A stretch of 64,000 nt of DNA from Chionis minor (taxonomy: Eukaryota > Chordata > Aves > Charadriiformes > Chionididae): positions 62,819 to 126,818 of the forward strand of contig VZSF01006858.1 in assembly GCA_013398295.1 (NCBI GenBank). Direction: 5' to 3'. A model generated the notes under the pieces. That model searched no databases and was not told the DNA's origin. It saw only the letters and a program-made list of their open reading frames with translations. Shown here piece after piece: positions 1-11,196 of this stretch; position 1 is the stretch's first letter; each line of letters starts with the position of its first letter. The position numbers and the translations under genes were made by a program.

Positions 1-215
1 AGGGACCCCACCCACTAGACCTGGTTGCTCAAAGGCTCATCCAACCTGGCCTTGAACACTTCCACGGGGCTTCCACAACTTCTCTGGTTCTGGTGCCTCG
101 CCACCCTCAGTGAAGAATTTCTTCCTGAGATCTAATCTAATTCTCCCTTCTTCCAGTTTGAAGCCATTACCATCGTCCTATTGATACATGCCCTTGAAAA
201 AGTCCCTCTCCAGGG
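1..215 (-). mobile_element. CR1 LINE, 3' part, antisense and cut by the window edge
   Basis: On the minus strand this reads as the 3' end of a CR1 non-LTR retrotransposon, the dominant bird LINE. On the plus strand the diagnostic antisense words appear in order: ctagacctggttgctcaaag, ccaacctggccttgaacact, tccacaacttctctgg, the stretch around gaatttcttcctgagatcta, and finally ccattacc, cctattgatacatgcccttg and agtccctctccagg. This stretch normally covers the extreme C-terminus of ORF2 and the start of the 3' UTR. The terminal ATTCTATG-type tail would lie left of base 1. Small indels are visible, for example in the 'ggttctggtgcctcgccacc' stretch, so it is moderately old. It is 5'-truncated like nearly all CR1 copies and encodes nothing functional. 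Confidence 0.93.
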
Positions 216-3200
216 CAATTACTTTGCAATAGGGGCAATTATTGTATTTTGCTTGCCACAGGAATTCCCTTTCCTGCCTGAGCGGCAGTATGTTTGAAGA
301 AGGTGGTCACTAGGGTCACCATTCTCCATTGCTTGTACCTTATGCTTTTGACTTAATAGCACTTGGCAGAGTTGAATTTGACCTTAGCTTGCTCAGGGCT
401 GACTGCCATTGAATCCAAGTTACAACATGTAACGAAGCTGGGGATCTTATTGCCCCAAGGAATCAATATACCTCTAGGCGTTAGCAAGATCCTAGAAAGA
501 AACAGAAGCTCATTTGTATGCAAGTAGATGAATAAGAACATCCATAATTATATGAAGAAGGTACCGGCCCATCATATGCAAGACCTGCTTCTTTTTCTAG
601 ATGGCCATCACTCCTCTTTCATCCCTTCCTGCTTTACTTTTCCCGTTTTTCTTCCTTTAGCATACTGTAGTGCTTCAGTCCGTCTACGTTTTAATTTCTG
701 TAACAGCCATGTGGTATCAAACAATATTCTAGCTGGTTCTTATTGTAATATAAATAAAAAGTACTAGTCAATTCCTGTGACCTGTGAATATAAAATTAAT
801 TCAGAGGAAGGAGTTTTTAGTAAAATAATCAAACTTGCATGTTCAGTCAGCAGCAGAAGGCAAATGATTTAAGTAGGACAGTTGTGGCCATTCTTCTCTT
901 CTTTGGGGATTTATGCCCACATAACTGGGGAATGTGTTGAGCCCTGTCCCTCACCATCTACTACTTCTAGTAGCCCTTCGCTTTTATATTGTCTCAGCCT
1001 TATTTAAATATTGGCCCTGTCCAGCTGGGAAGAAACAGAAAGGATAACTGCAAGAATGAGACAAAATATGATGTTACAATGCTGAAATAAACCTGGTACA
1101 GGAAAGGCAAGAAAGTCGAGCTCAGTGAAAGCTGTAGAACAAGCTGGAAATCTTTGGGTGGAAGGCTTTTCTAATGGAAAATGCTGATTCATCCAGCACT
1201 TGGCAAAAAGGTGTTAATTTCAAATAAACCTTATTTAGAAGGAGTGATTGAAAACCATTTCCATAACATTACAGTCGAACTTTGAAGGCTTGAAATGACT
1301 TCAGTTTTGTCTTTGATATTATTCAGTCTGTTTTGAAATTTTGATTGGTTGGGAATTTCAATTTCTGTTTAGCTTTTGTTCTTTTTCAGAACTGATTTAT
1401 TAATTAGCAGTGTTTGATTTCTTTTTTTTTTTTAAATAGAAATTACGGCTTTTCCCACAAAGAGGGGAAAAAAAATAGTTAGGTTACACAAGTCAATTAT
1501 AATGAGATGGTGGTTGAGCAAGAGTAACCTGAAGGGAAAAGCCTACGAAGGAAGAAGAGAAAATCTTGTACAGCGGTACCTACAGCAGTATCTGATGCTG
1601 AGACAGGTATTTGGGTGGCAGGATCTCCAGGGTGCCCAGCACTGGATGTATGTAACCAGACTGCCAGGGTATTTTGGTGAGAGCTCAGCCCTGCGTGGTG
1701 GCCAGTGAAGTCTGTTGCTGGGTTTCAGCAGGAAAAACCTGAGCTTCTCTTTCCCTATGAATTTCTTGATCTCATCTTGCCTTTTGAAAATTAAGAGAGG
1801 AGGATGGTCCAACCTGGCTCCAGCCCTTTCCTACAACATGGGATGGCAAACTCACTTTCCTGCTTGGTGTCTGGGCTCTTCAAAGCTTAAAAGGAGCCAG
1901 CAGGGTCGATCCACCCATGTTACTGGCATTTGCATGTTTTAACTTCATGGTCCTGTGGGGCTTGCTTTGTGATTTCTAGCTACTCAGGGGTGAACATCCC
2001 AGAGCACTGCTAGAAAACACTGTGTTTCTTTACACCTAGGACAAAGCAGGTAGGGAGACTGACCTTGGAGACCACAATAGGAAAGCAGGATGAAAAGCGG
2101 CATGATTTTGTTGACTGGCTTCTACCCAGAGGAGTTACAGCCACCTTTCATTTAAAATATAGGTAGGAACAACCAAGGAAGGCTTGGGTGGGGGGCAGGG
2201 GTTAACGCTGTGTGGGGTTTTTCTCGGGGAAACTGAGCCAGACATAGCTATTGAAGCCTGTTTAAATGCCCCTAAAGGAAGAAGAAAAAAGGGTTTTTTT
2301 CCATTAAGCAGTTGGTGTGTGAGGCTTGAGGCTTGGCAAAGTAACTATCTCTTGAGTCTTTGTTCAAAAAAAAAAAAAATAGGACTTTGAATTATTTTTT
2401 GTTTTTTTACATAAACATTATTGCATCAATGAGAGAACAGACTCTGTCATCAATTTTTCCACTTAAAGGAAACAATTCTGGCTAACTGCCTAGGGTCAGC
2501 AGAGACTGAGACTTCATATGCTGCTGTGTTGCTTCCACGGCACATACAGTGTTCTGCCGACAGAGAGGTCGAAGCGTCCAGGTGACACGAGTCAAGACAG
2601 ATTTGTATCTTGGCTTCTTAATAATGTAGATATGATGTTTTGCAGCTGTGATATGTGTCTTCCAAGTCAGGAGGTTTTAGCTGTCGTAAGCCTCTGTAAC
2701 CACCCTCCTGGAAGAAGCTGCGCATACTGGAGGTGTTAGCTGGAGAAATGAGGACAGCTTAGCTTGGGGCGAGGACTGTGACGCTGTGCCTTCGCCAGTA
2801 CTGGTTTGCTGTCATAATGCCGGGCTGCGAACTGTGGCAGATCAGCTGTTGTTTCACGAGCCACAGAGCTGTCCTGGCAGGACGGGTGAAAAAATGTCTG
2901 GTGTAGTTGTGGGAGGGAAACCTGGGGAACTACTGCAGAAATTGCAGGGTAAGCCCTTTCCCCGCATGAATCAGAGCCCTTGCTAGGAGAGACACAGGTT
3001 TAGCAGCTACCTGGAGACATAAACACATGCCCTTATTGCTGTAACGAGGAACAGCGTGGAGACTGCGGGCCATGGGCAGGGAAATGACCTGTGTCTGTGT
3101 GAGCAGCTGCTGCTGACCTGTCCGCAAATTAGCATGAGAAATAAGCATGAAAAATGTGCATAGGCCCATCGTGCATCGAGATATCTGTCTGGAAGAGAAC

Positions 3201-4199
3201 CAAAGCGTGTGTTTTAGAAATAAAAAAGCAGAAAGAAAGGCTGGTAGCACAGTCTGCCGAGCCCAGTGTTCCTGTTCCTCATAAGGATAATGTTTTATGA
3301 TGATGCCTGTTGTATAGAAAGATGCGGGGATACACGGGTAGATTGATTGTATCTGATTTGCTGTCACTTAGCATATGAAAAGCTTGCTGAAAAAGTGGGT
3401 GGGTAGTAGGAATGAGTTGTGATATTAGAACCTGCTGAGCCACCTTTGTTAACTACAGCATTGTTACAAGAGAAAGAGCAAAACCCAAATGCAGTGACCC
3501 ACCTACTGCAGCAGTGAACAGCTTTGGTGGTAGCACAGAAGTTCCCCGAGTTCCTGGAACAATCTTTTGTCTAATGCAGATTTAATCTCAGCTAGGGTTT
3601 AACCACCACCAGAAAGCATATTAAAGGCCTGTTCTCCTGCAAGTCATGCTTAGACCATGAAAACAGATATTTTTTTTTTTAAATGCGTCAGCTGGTGTGC
3701 TTCATTAATGCTGGTTTTAAAAGTTCAGTCTATGTAAAATAACATTTAAAACAACGCGTGTATACACATGCATTTTAAAAAACTTATTGAATATGATCAG
3801 TGCCTTTTGATAAAATGTATAGAATATATTCAAAATTTCACTACTTATAAAACACAGACTAGTAAAAATAAAGCTATTTTCCCATTGTAGTTGTGGCCTA
3901 AAGCTGTATAGACGTTGTTGGTATTTTAATAGCGGTAGAAGAATTTAGCTGTCTCCTTAACCCTTTTCAGGATGTAGTTTGGTTCTGTGATGCAGATGGG
4001 ACGTGCCTGGCTTAGTGAGCTTCCTGACAGTGGTAAGTGCAGCATGGGCACCTTCCAGAGACCCAAAATTAAGGCTAAGAAGGTGGCATGCAGAAGTAAT
4101 CAGGCCAGCGCAGCATGGCTGGCTTGAGCATTCAGGTTAGCGCTCATTCTGCCGGAGTCCTGTTTCACAAGCATGCATTTTAATGACGAGTTAAATGGG
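216..4199. other. Non-coding stretch, nothing recognised
   Basis: About 4 kb with no gene, RNA or repeat family I can name. Simple tracts include a T-run near 1422-1433 and A14 at 2366-2379. Short frames occur on both strands, the longest about 145 codons at 2930-3367 (-), but none shows a recognisable domain. A 'ggggaaactgag' at about 2226-2237 recalls antisense MIR but its flanks do not follow the family. Confidence 0.6.
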
Positions 4200-4216
4200 C
4201 TTGCTTGTTTAATTGT

Positions 4217-4480
4217 GCGATGCTTTTGGCTTTCGGAGTGAATCATCCTCCGCGCGCATCCACGGGTTCTGGCGATGCCCGCTGTGCGTGGGGGAGCTGC
4301 TGGCAGGGCGGCGGGCATGCGCCAGCCGGGGGCAGCGGCCGCAGCTGCGGGCCCTGGGGACGCCCGGCACACTGGAGTCATTTGTCGCTTGTGTACAACC
4401 CGCTCGGTGAACTCCCTGCTCCGGTGCAGCCGGGGTCCCGTCCCGTCCCGTCCCTACGCTTCCCAACTGAATGGGCTGCG
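4217..4480. promoter_or_regulatory. Orphan CpG island
   Basis: By eye, roughly 27 CpG dinucleotides fall in about 260 bases at roughly two-thirds GC, so observed/expected CpG is near 1, against strong CpG depletion on both sides. The block holds ccgcgcgc, gcggccgc and a short GTCCC tandem repeat at about 4435-4456. CpG islands normally mark promoters or developmental enhancers. No TATA box, no recognisable first exon and no known protein begins here. Overlapping frames on both strands (60-116 codons) are expected in GC-rich DNA. A lncRNA promoter, an alternative first exon of an off-window gene, or an enhancer are all possible. Confidence 0.6.
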
Positions 4481-4725
4481 CTTGCTGGGGACAGATGTTG
4501 CTACTTGAATTTGTCTAATGAGTTTTCCTTCCTCCCACCCCCCCTTAAAATGTAAATGTTTTTGTACCTGGTAAAATCCAGTACAGTTAAAAGACGAAGG
4601 GAAGCAGGAAAGCCGGTTATCTGTTTAGCTATGAGAAATCCCGAGCTTGGGTAACAGTAAACAGCGCTGATTTCTTTTTTTGGGGGGGTAGCTAGCAGAG
4701 TCTTACCTGTTATCTGTAGAGCCCA

Positions 4726-4749
4726 GGGTTGGGGGGGGTGGGAGGGGGG
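4726..4749 (+). other. G-quadruplex-prone G tract
   Basis: GGG, G8, GGG and G6 runs are separated by one or two bases, giving enough guanines for an intramolecular four-tier structure on the plus strand. It lies about 250 bases downstream of the CpG island and is followed by an alternating TGTGCATGTACACACATG stretch and A14 at 4788-4801. G-quadruplexes often flank promoters, but that role is inferred here. Confidence 0.6.
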
Positions 4750-4801
4750 TGTGCATGTACACACATGGGTGGGAGGCTGGAGAGTTTAAAAAAAAAAAAA
4801 A

Positions 4802-7800
4802 TAAGTGTCCCATTTGGCTTTAAATATTTACACAGTTTTAGCTGAGTAGGAGAAGAATATTTGAGTTCAGCTCACCCAAGCACAAAGGGCGTGTTTCTGC
4901 ATTTCTTCAGGGCAGGGGGCTCCTTCAGCTGAACTCCTCTCTCCCACCTGTGTTTTCTGCTAAAATAGTTCCTGCTGGTGCTGTTTCAACACCAGCTTTC
5001 AGTGTCGTTAAACTTGTCGGGTCTGACTGCCTCCAGATTAACCTTTTTTGATGGTGTAGGCACAAGCCAGAAGGTTTGAAGAACAGGCGTTATCTCTGTG
5101 TACCTGCCTTGCTCCCAGAGCAGGGGCTGGTGATGGTAACTCCTGCAGCATGCACAGCTCCGTCCCAACCCCGGATTCTTATTTTTATGGCTCTGTGTTT
5201 AGGGTTGTGCTTGGCTTTTGCAAACACTTTCAGCATTAGACTCTTAAGGAAGGGGATATAACTGTCTCTAAGGATTTTGAACAAATTCTTGTTGTTGACC
5301 GTTGTTTTAAATTCTTGGTGTTTGTAACCTGTTTTATCCGCCTGTGTGATTAACAGCGTAAGTCACTGTAGGTGTATATATCTGTGCTTCTTTGCCAGCT
5401 AAAGAACAACATGAAATTTCCTCAGATCTTTCCCTGCAACCCCTTTGTCTCTATCCCTCCCCCACTCTCCTTTCTCCTTGCATGTAGAAGCGCTAGCAAA
5501 GAATCTGGCATAAACTCAGCCACTTTCTCCTTCGTATGTGCTTCTCCTCCTTCAAATGGGATGTCTGTTGTGGTCGTGGTTAGAACTTGGAAGCTGCCTG
5601 ATCTTAGCAACAGGCTACAGCTTTCTGCTCTTCTGTTACCTCAGCATCTGCAGCCCCGGCAGTGTTAAGGTCTGTTCAGACATGTCAGGCCACCAAAGCC
5701 TGAGGTTAAACAAATGTGGCCAGTTTTTGGTTTAATCTAAAGGCAAATAAAAACCAGTGTTGTTAGTTGGCTCAATATTTTTTTTTATTATTATTTTAAA
5801 GAAAAAGACCCCTCACTTCAAGATATACTATGATTGTTTTGGCTCTGACTTTACTTTTGAATGGTTGATAGAAATGGGTGATTCTGTTAGAGGACTACAA
5901 TGGACAGCAGGTGAGAAGCAAGCAACGGTTTTAGCGAGCTTCGTTTGTCCCCAGGAAATAGAAATTCCTTGTCCCTACTACAAGCATGTCTTGGCAACAA
6001 GAGATGATTTCTCCAGGAACCCTGAGTTGCCTTAACGTTGCAGGATGAGGTTGCACAACGCGTTGGCTTCAGCGGTAGACCTGGGTGAAAACACTTCCTA
6101 GCCCTCCTCTCCTCCTCCTCCCACTCTTGTGCCAGGCTTTGCTGCTTCCCGGTGCAGGTCAGCAGTCTGTACCGTGGTGGCAGTGTGTGAACCACACAGA
6201 AATGCCGTGAATTAAATGGACCCCACTCCCTCGGTCTGGGGGAGGAGGAGACCGAGCAAGGAGCTGCGGTGTAGAAGGGGACCCGGCCCACCACGATGGA
6301 TGGGGAGGTGAGTGTTTGCAAAGCCCACGGCTCTGCCAGCGATGTGGGAGACAGCCCCTTCTCCTCAGCACAGAGAGCAAAGGGTTCCTGGTCTCCCAGG
6401 ATGTCTGCCAAGGTCTGGGTAGGCAGCAATGGTCTCTGTTGTCCGTCCTTCATCCTCTTTGCTGTTGGTTGCACAGTGTTACAATGACATTTTTTTGAAA
6501 AGTCAATAAAAGCAGAATACACAAACGCCCAAGTGAAGTGCTGAAGGCCGTATCGGTGGTGCCATCCTGCACTGGCTGACCCCATGCTGTTAGCCCAGCC
6601 TTGTCTCCGTTTACCTGGAACAAACCCGGAGCAAACCTGAATCATGCATGGAGCTGAGCAAAAAAAGAACAAGCAGGGCCTCTTGTAGGCAGAAATATGA
6701 AGAAATCTGGCTGAGAACAGTGAACTAACTGCAGCAAAGATGCATTTGGCAGATATATCCTTTCTGTTTATAAATACTATGCAAACATTCTTTGATTTTT
6801 TTTTTTTTAAATTTTTTTAACCAACTTTTCATCTTGCTCAGTCAATGGTTAGAGGGAGCATAGCTGAGTCTGGAGAGTACTTGTACATGATTTGAATATT
6901 TGTTATTTGCTTTAGCTCCATTGGTTGCTTGCAGTGTGCTGTGTTTTTTTTATTTTATGTATTTTAATTATATTTTTTGATACCTGCCTTGGGAATTCCC
7001 AAACCACAAGAAGCTTTTACATTAGCTCTGCAAATGCTCTCAATGCAAATAGTTGTGCCAGTCTTTTAGCATATCTTCATTAATGGATATATGTTTGCAC
7101 AAGAACCTGCAGTGTTATCCATGGTTGTGAACCTCCTTGAAGATGTAACTAAATTGCTATGAATGTTTGCAGTAAGCTCGTGAAAAGGAACCTTGAACAC
7201 CATGAATCTTCAGGGGTTTCTTGAACAAATACCTGTAAATACTTCTCCTTTCCCCTGATGTACTATTTTTTCCAATAGGCTGGGGAAAGCAGTAGCGATA
7301 TGTTTCAAAAAATGAACTTCATCTCCTACCACTGGGAAAATTACGTTTTAGTGAGATTTGTATAAAATAGTTCCTTTAACCCTTGCTGTGGAGTAGAGAG
7401 AAGTGTGGACTATTAAGTCTGGCCGCTTGCAGAGATAGGAAGGGTAAAAAGCAGGATGGATTCTGCCTTTTCCACACCATTGCTTAGTAGAAACAAAACT
7501 TTCTATACTGGTAAAACAGGGGCAGAGTCTGGAGCATGTGTGATTGTTCTGAAGCAGAGCACGGTGTTGGTCCTGGTCTAGCAGTGAGGCCTCTTGCCTG
7601 GTTTGGTTAATGATGGAGACCACCTGTGAGAACCACTTGGTTGGACTATAGGGGATAGGTAGCACTGTCCCAGTAACTGCTCCATGCTTCTGAACAGAGA
7701 CAGTTCCTTATCGGGCATTTTCTGAAATGAGAGCGCTCCAAGTTCCTACATGCAGCCCTGTTTGTTCTTTAAACCCTCCTATAGGGATGGCTGTTACAGC

Positions 7801-9319
7801 ACCCCTTTTTGTCTCCATCAAGATAGGAAAATTCAGTGTAATTAGTGAAGCCTGTTTGCATATTAAATATGGTAGTCCCTGAAAATTTGTCTAATCACAT
7901 ATGCGACACACTCTCTCTGCTTGAATTGTTTGTTTGTTTTGACTAACTCTCATTTACCTGAAAAAAAATTATTTTTCTAGTTTGGGGAGGGCTATATGTT
8001 GGGGGTTTTTTTCATGCCTTGGTATTTTAGAAATTCTTGCGTAGTCTTTGAAGGTGGTTTCATGTTGGAGCAAGTGTAATCCCTTTTTGCAAGAGGGGAG
8101 ACAGCTTTGACTCCTTTTTTTCAGAGGTGTAGAGTTTTCAGAGAGTATATGCATATCTATCAGTCAGTTGCTTTTTAGCTTTTTTTTTCCTTTCTGTCTT
8201 GCTGTTCAAGTCTCAGCAGAAAGGATGTTGTGTTGTCTGCTGTGTCTGTGGTTTTGCCCTGTGTTTGTATAGAGTGTATATATTTACTATTTTGGTGAAA
8301 TATATGCCTATCCATTATTATGTTATACAAATGGGCTTTATCTGTTCAGCCCATGTTGTTTGATTCCAAATGCATGATTTGTCCTCAGGAAATAATTTAA
8401 TTCTGGCAGTATCTCCTGGTTTTCGTTCTGACAGGCCTTATCAGATAGCGTAGACTTTGAACTTTGCATGTCTCTTCCTTTTTTGTCTGTTACTTCTACT
8501 AGCACAGGAAGAAGTAACACTGAACCTATGCATGGCTTGGTATGTATGCAACTCTTGTAATAGAGCCTAAAAGTTTTGGGGTTGCTATCAATAACTTTTC
8601 AAATATGTTCTCTTGTGGTTTAGGGTCATTTTCTACTCAAATGGTTGCCCTTCCTTACCTACTTGAGGCAGACAGACAGATCTGCCGTTAGATTAATTGA
8701 AACAGGAATATAGAAATACATACTGCGGTTGTGAGGATAGCTCCTTGATGATGCTATTGGTCTTTCCAGACCAGGTGCAGGATATACATGCACAGCTGCC
8801 CTTCACTCACGGTCCTATGCATGCAGGAACTGAAATAGCATTTCATAGCACGACTATAGCCTTCACCTATGAAACTGTCGAGTTACCCAAGACAGAGAAG
8901 ACACATCCTGTATTACCACTGAAAGGACCTATTTAAAACTTGTCTACTGGGGGTTATACCTTTCGCTTTTCTTCATCTTTCTTAACTCTACATGGGTTGA
9001 GTAAGAGATTATACCAAGAGACCTGTCGAAGCAGAAATTTTGAATTTCTATCATGAATATTTAGCAGTCCTAGCATTAAAGCGATGCCTCCAACAGACCA
9101 CCTCTAAAATGTGCTAGGGTAGGTAGTTTGGTGTTTGGAGAACTGCTAGAGTAGCTTTCTGTTGTCTGTGTGACCACTTGGACCACTGAATGTCGGATAA
9201 CGTCTAGAAATTGAGAGAATACTGCTTTCAGGAAAGGTCTGATGACAAGACACTTCATGCTGAGGAAGTAATAAATGCTGGATGGCTTTGGCTTTTTGCC
9301 TATCTCTTGACGCTTAAAT
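4802..9319. other. Non-coding stretch with unassigned long frames
   Basis: No recognisable gene or repeat. It is T-rich on the plus strand from about 6740 to 8600 (T-runs near 6791, 6937 and 8185). A GC-richer patch at about 6040-6420 contains CTCC tandem runs and is described separately. Other frames (for example 105 codons at 7348-7665, minus, and 79 codons at 8697-8936, plus) match no family I know. Confidence 0.55.
5887..6672 (-). other. 261-codon open frame, function unknown, probably chance
   Basis: This is the longest uninterrupted frame in the window. The translation is low in recognisable structure: no signal peptide, zinc finger, repeat or catalytic motif that I can name, and scattered Cys, Arg and Pro as expected from GC-rich noncoding DNA. 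The plus strand over the same interval carries a good Kozak ATG at 6296, followed 12 bases later by a consensus donor (GAG|gtgagtg at 6305-6314), so a transcribed unit on either strand is conceivable. With no homology or splice context I do not call it a gene. Confidence 0.15.
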
Positions 9320-10050
9320 GTTGAACTTGATGTAGGAAATAAGTGGCCTTCTGTGAGGATGTAAAATCAGAAACCTAAGAATATTTATAATATGTACAAG
9401 CAAAGAACCCTAATGCCAGCAATACAAAATAAGAAGGCTGCGATACTGCATTAAGGACACTGAAAAAGACACAAAGGGGTAGATCCTGTTGAACTCATGG
9501 TGAGCAATAGCTGCCATAGGCTCCAGAAGGAGCAGGAGTTGGCGGCTTGAAGGAACCCATGTAAACTTCCAACAATGCTCCAGAAACTTCAAACTGCAGA
9601 AAATGCAGAAAGTATCACATGCAAGAAGTGCATCAGCAGTTTCATCAGCTGTCCCTGAGAAGTGCTTAGTTATTACCAGTGGTACAAAATGGATCATTTC
9701 TGTCAATGTTGAATCTCAAAAGTCAAACTATATGTTAACAATGAGGACAGAAACGATGTCATTTTGAACAGGGCTGCTCATAAAGCTAGAAAGAAGCCTG
9801 TCAAATACGACAGCTGTGTTCCAAAATAAGTGAGGTAGCTCACCTCAAACACAGTGTAAGCAGAAGAAAAAGCATAAAAATAAATCAAGAAATAAATCAT
9901 AAAAGAAAGCAGCAAGACTAACAAATGAGAAAAAAATTCTGGGAAGAAGAAAATCCTGCTCTATTGAAAAATGCTTCAAGTATAGTGCTACCTGTATTGA
10001 TTGTGGTAGACAATATCATTATTGAAAAATTTGTAAGCATATGTAGACAA
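9320..10050 (+). pseudogene. Gag-like remnant with CCHC zinc knuckle (Ty3/gypsy)
   Basis: The best-supported part is a nucleocapsid knuckle at 9993-10034: Cys codons at 9993, 10002 and 10032 and His at 10017 give exact C-x2-C-x4-H-x4-C spacing, with a TGA stop at 10023 inside it. Just upstream in the same frame, ILGRRKSC...EKC...ATC (about 9936-9995) resembles the decayed first knuckle that usually precedes it. Farther upstream, fragments in shifting frames resemble vertebrate Ty3/gypsy capsid: a WPS..R start near 9343, a KKAAILHCI-like stretch near 9430, and LQKLQTAENAES near 9580. These upstream matches are weak and the gag start is a guess. Confidence 0.6.
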
Positions 10051-10481
10051 AAAAAAGAAACACAATAATGCTTGTACAAGACTGCTCCAATTCTCGAATA
10101 ATAATATGAAACAGTTGTAAACCTCAGTCCCACACCAGCACAAGGCAGCTGCATGTAGACAAGAAACTGTATGCCATGTAGAGGGTGCGTTATCAGTGAA
10201 GGTATTGCACTATTAAGGGGGAAAATGTAATCAAGCACTGCAAGTATTAAAATCTTGATCATCTTTATTCCACTATGTCAACTGTAAAGCACAGGGAAGG
10301 CACCAAGAGGAGCTTTACAAGATGAAGGGGCAGTTACTGTGCACATTGCCAAAGTCACTGCTAGTCACCAATACCAATAAACTCATAACCCTTGTGATGT
10401 GCAAAGTGGGGACAGGCAAGTGATTCATCTAATAGAGACACAAGGAACTCTAAAAATCTAGTCTAAGCAGACATGTGTTGT
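10050..10481 (+). pseudogene. Protease/linker zone of the Ty3/gypsy relic
   Basis: This interval has the length expected for an aspartic protease plus the linker to RT. No intact D-T/S-G active-site motif is visible. A short stretch near 10235-10280, read as IKIL...IPL, is the nearest approach to the fold's first strand and turn, apparently with the active-site bases deleted. Assignment rests mainly on position between the knuckle and the RT. Confidence 0.4.
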
Positions 10482-11196
10482 GGCATCCCTACAGCAAAAC
10501 TGCTGAAAGATTATCAAAATGTTTTTGAAGGTCTGAGATATCTTCCAGGCACTCTGCACCTGGAAAAAGATTAAAGAATTCAGCTGCTATAGCGCTTGCT
10601 TCACACAGTAATTGCTGTATGAGGAGGAAAAAAAGTGAGCTATAGAGAAATTGCTGGGGGGGGAAGGCGACATTGCTGATTGCAAAGTCTTAGTGAATTG
10701 GTATATGGTCATCATGAAAATGCCAGCCAAGCTGTGACTTTTTTTTTTTTTTTCCCCCCCAAAGCTGAGCACCTTGGAGCTCATTGCAAAGTGTGTGTGA
10801 TTGAGGAATCGGTGGCAGAAATGAAAAGCAGCCATCTTTGGCGCTGAGTATTGAGGGTACTGGCAAGTGGATGCGGAAAACACCTACCTTACCACATTCT
10901 GGGCATCAGCAAGTAAATGGAGATGGTTGAGGACGGCATTTAAGATCAAAGCTAAAATGAAGGTTATCAGTGCTGCCAATAAGATATATTAACATACAGG
11001 GTCTGTTACCGATGATACTTTTGTGGACTGATATAGGGGCAGAGGAGTGGAAGCTGTGTCAAATCAAAACCTTAAACTCGTCAACCTGTTGGAAACAGTC
11101 AGGGAAGTAACTCCCTAGCAGAATGGAAGTGAGACAAAACTGTGGTTGTCTGCAATACTGTATTTGGGATGTGGTTTCTGGGTTACGATGTCCTGA
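10482..11196 (+). pseudogene. Reverse transcriptase remnant (Ty3/gypsy pol)
   Basis: Segment A (frame of 10503): LLKDYQNVFEGLRYLPG, the family's RT entry motif. Segment B (frame of 10639): IEKLL...IAD...VNWYMVIMKMPAKL, matching the block that usually ends in N-G-K-L. A T15C7 run (10739-10760) replaces the next block, with spacing kept. Segment C (10800): IEESVAEMK. Segment D (10855): GYWQV, TYLTTFW and KWRWLRTAF. The same frame runs on to VTDD, with the catalytic Asp pair at 11011-11016, then EAVSNQNLKLVNLLETVREV (about 11050-11109) and the YLG motif at 11161-11169. Stops lie at 10990, 11026 and 11116. The first catalytic Asp (usual LDA motif, about 10840) is not visible. It is non-functional, but family assignment is strong. 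Confidence 0.85.

Noticed and set aside
2222..2275. Antisense MIR core (ggggaaactgag)
   Set aside because: Flanking bases do not follow the family on either side.
2930..3367. 145-codon minus frame as a gene
   Set aside because: No recognisable domain, no neighbouring exon signals, and ordinary noncoding texture.
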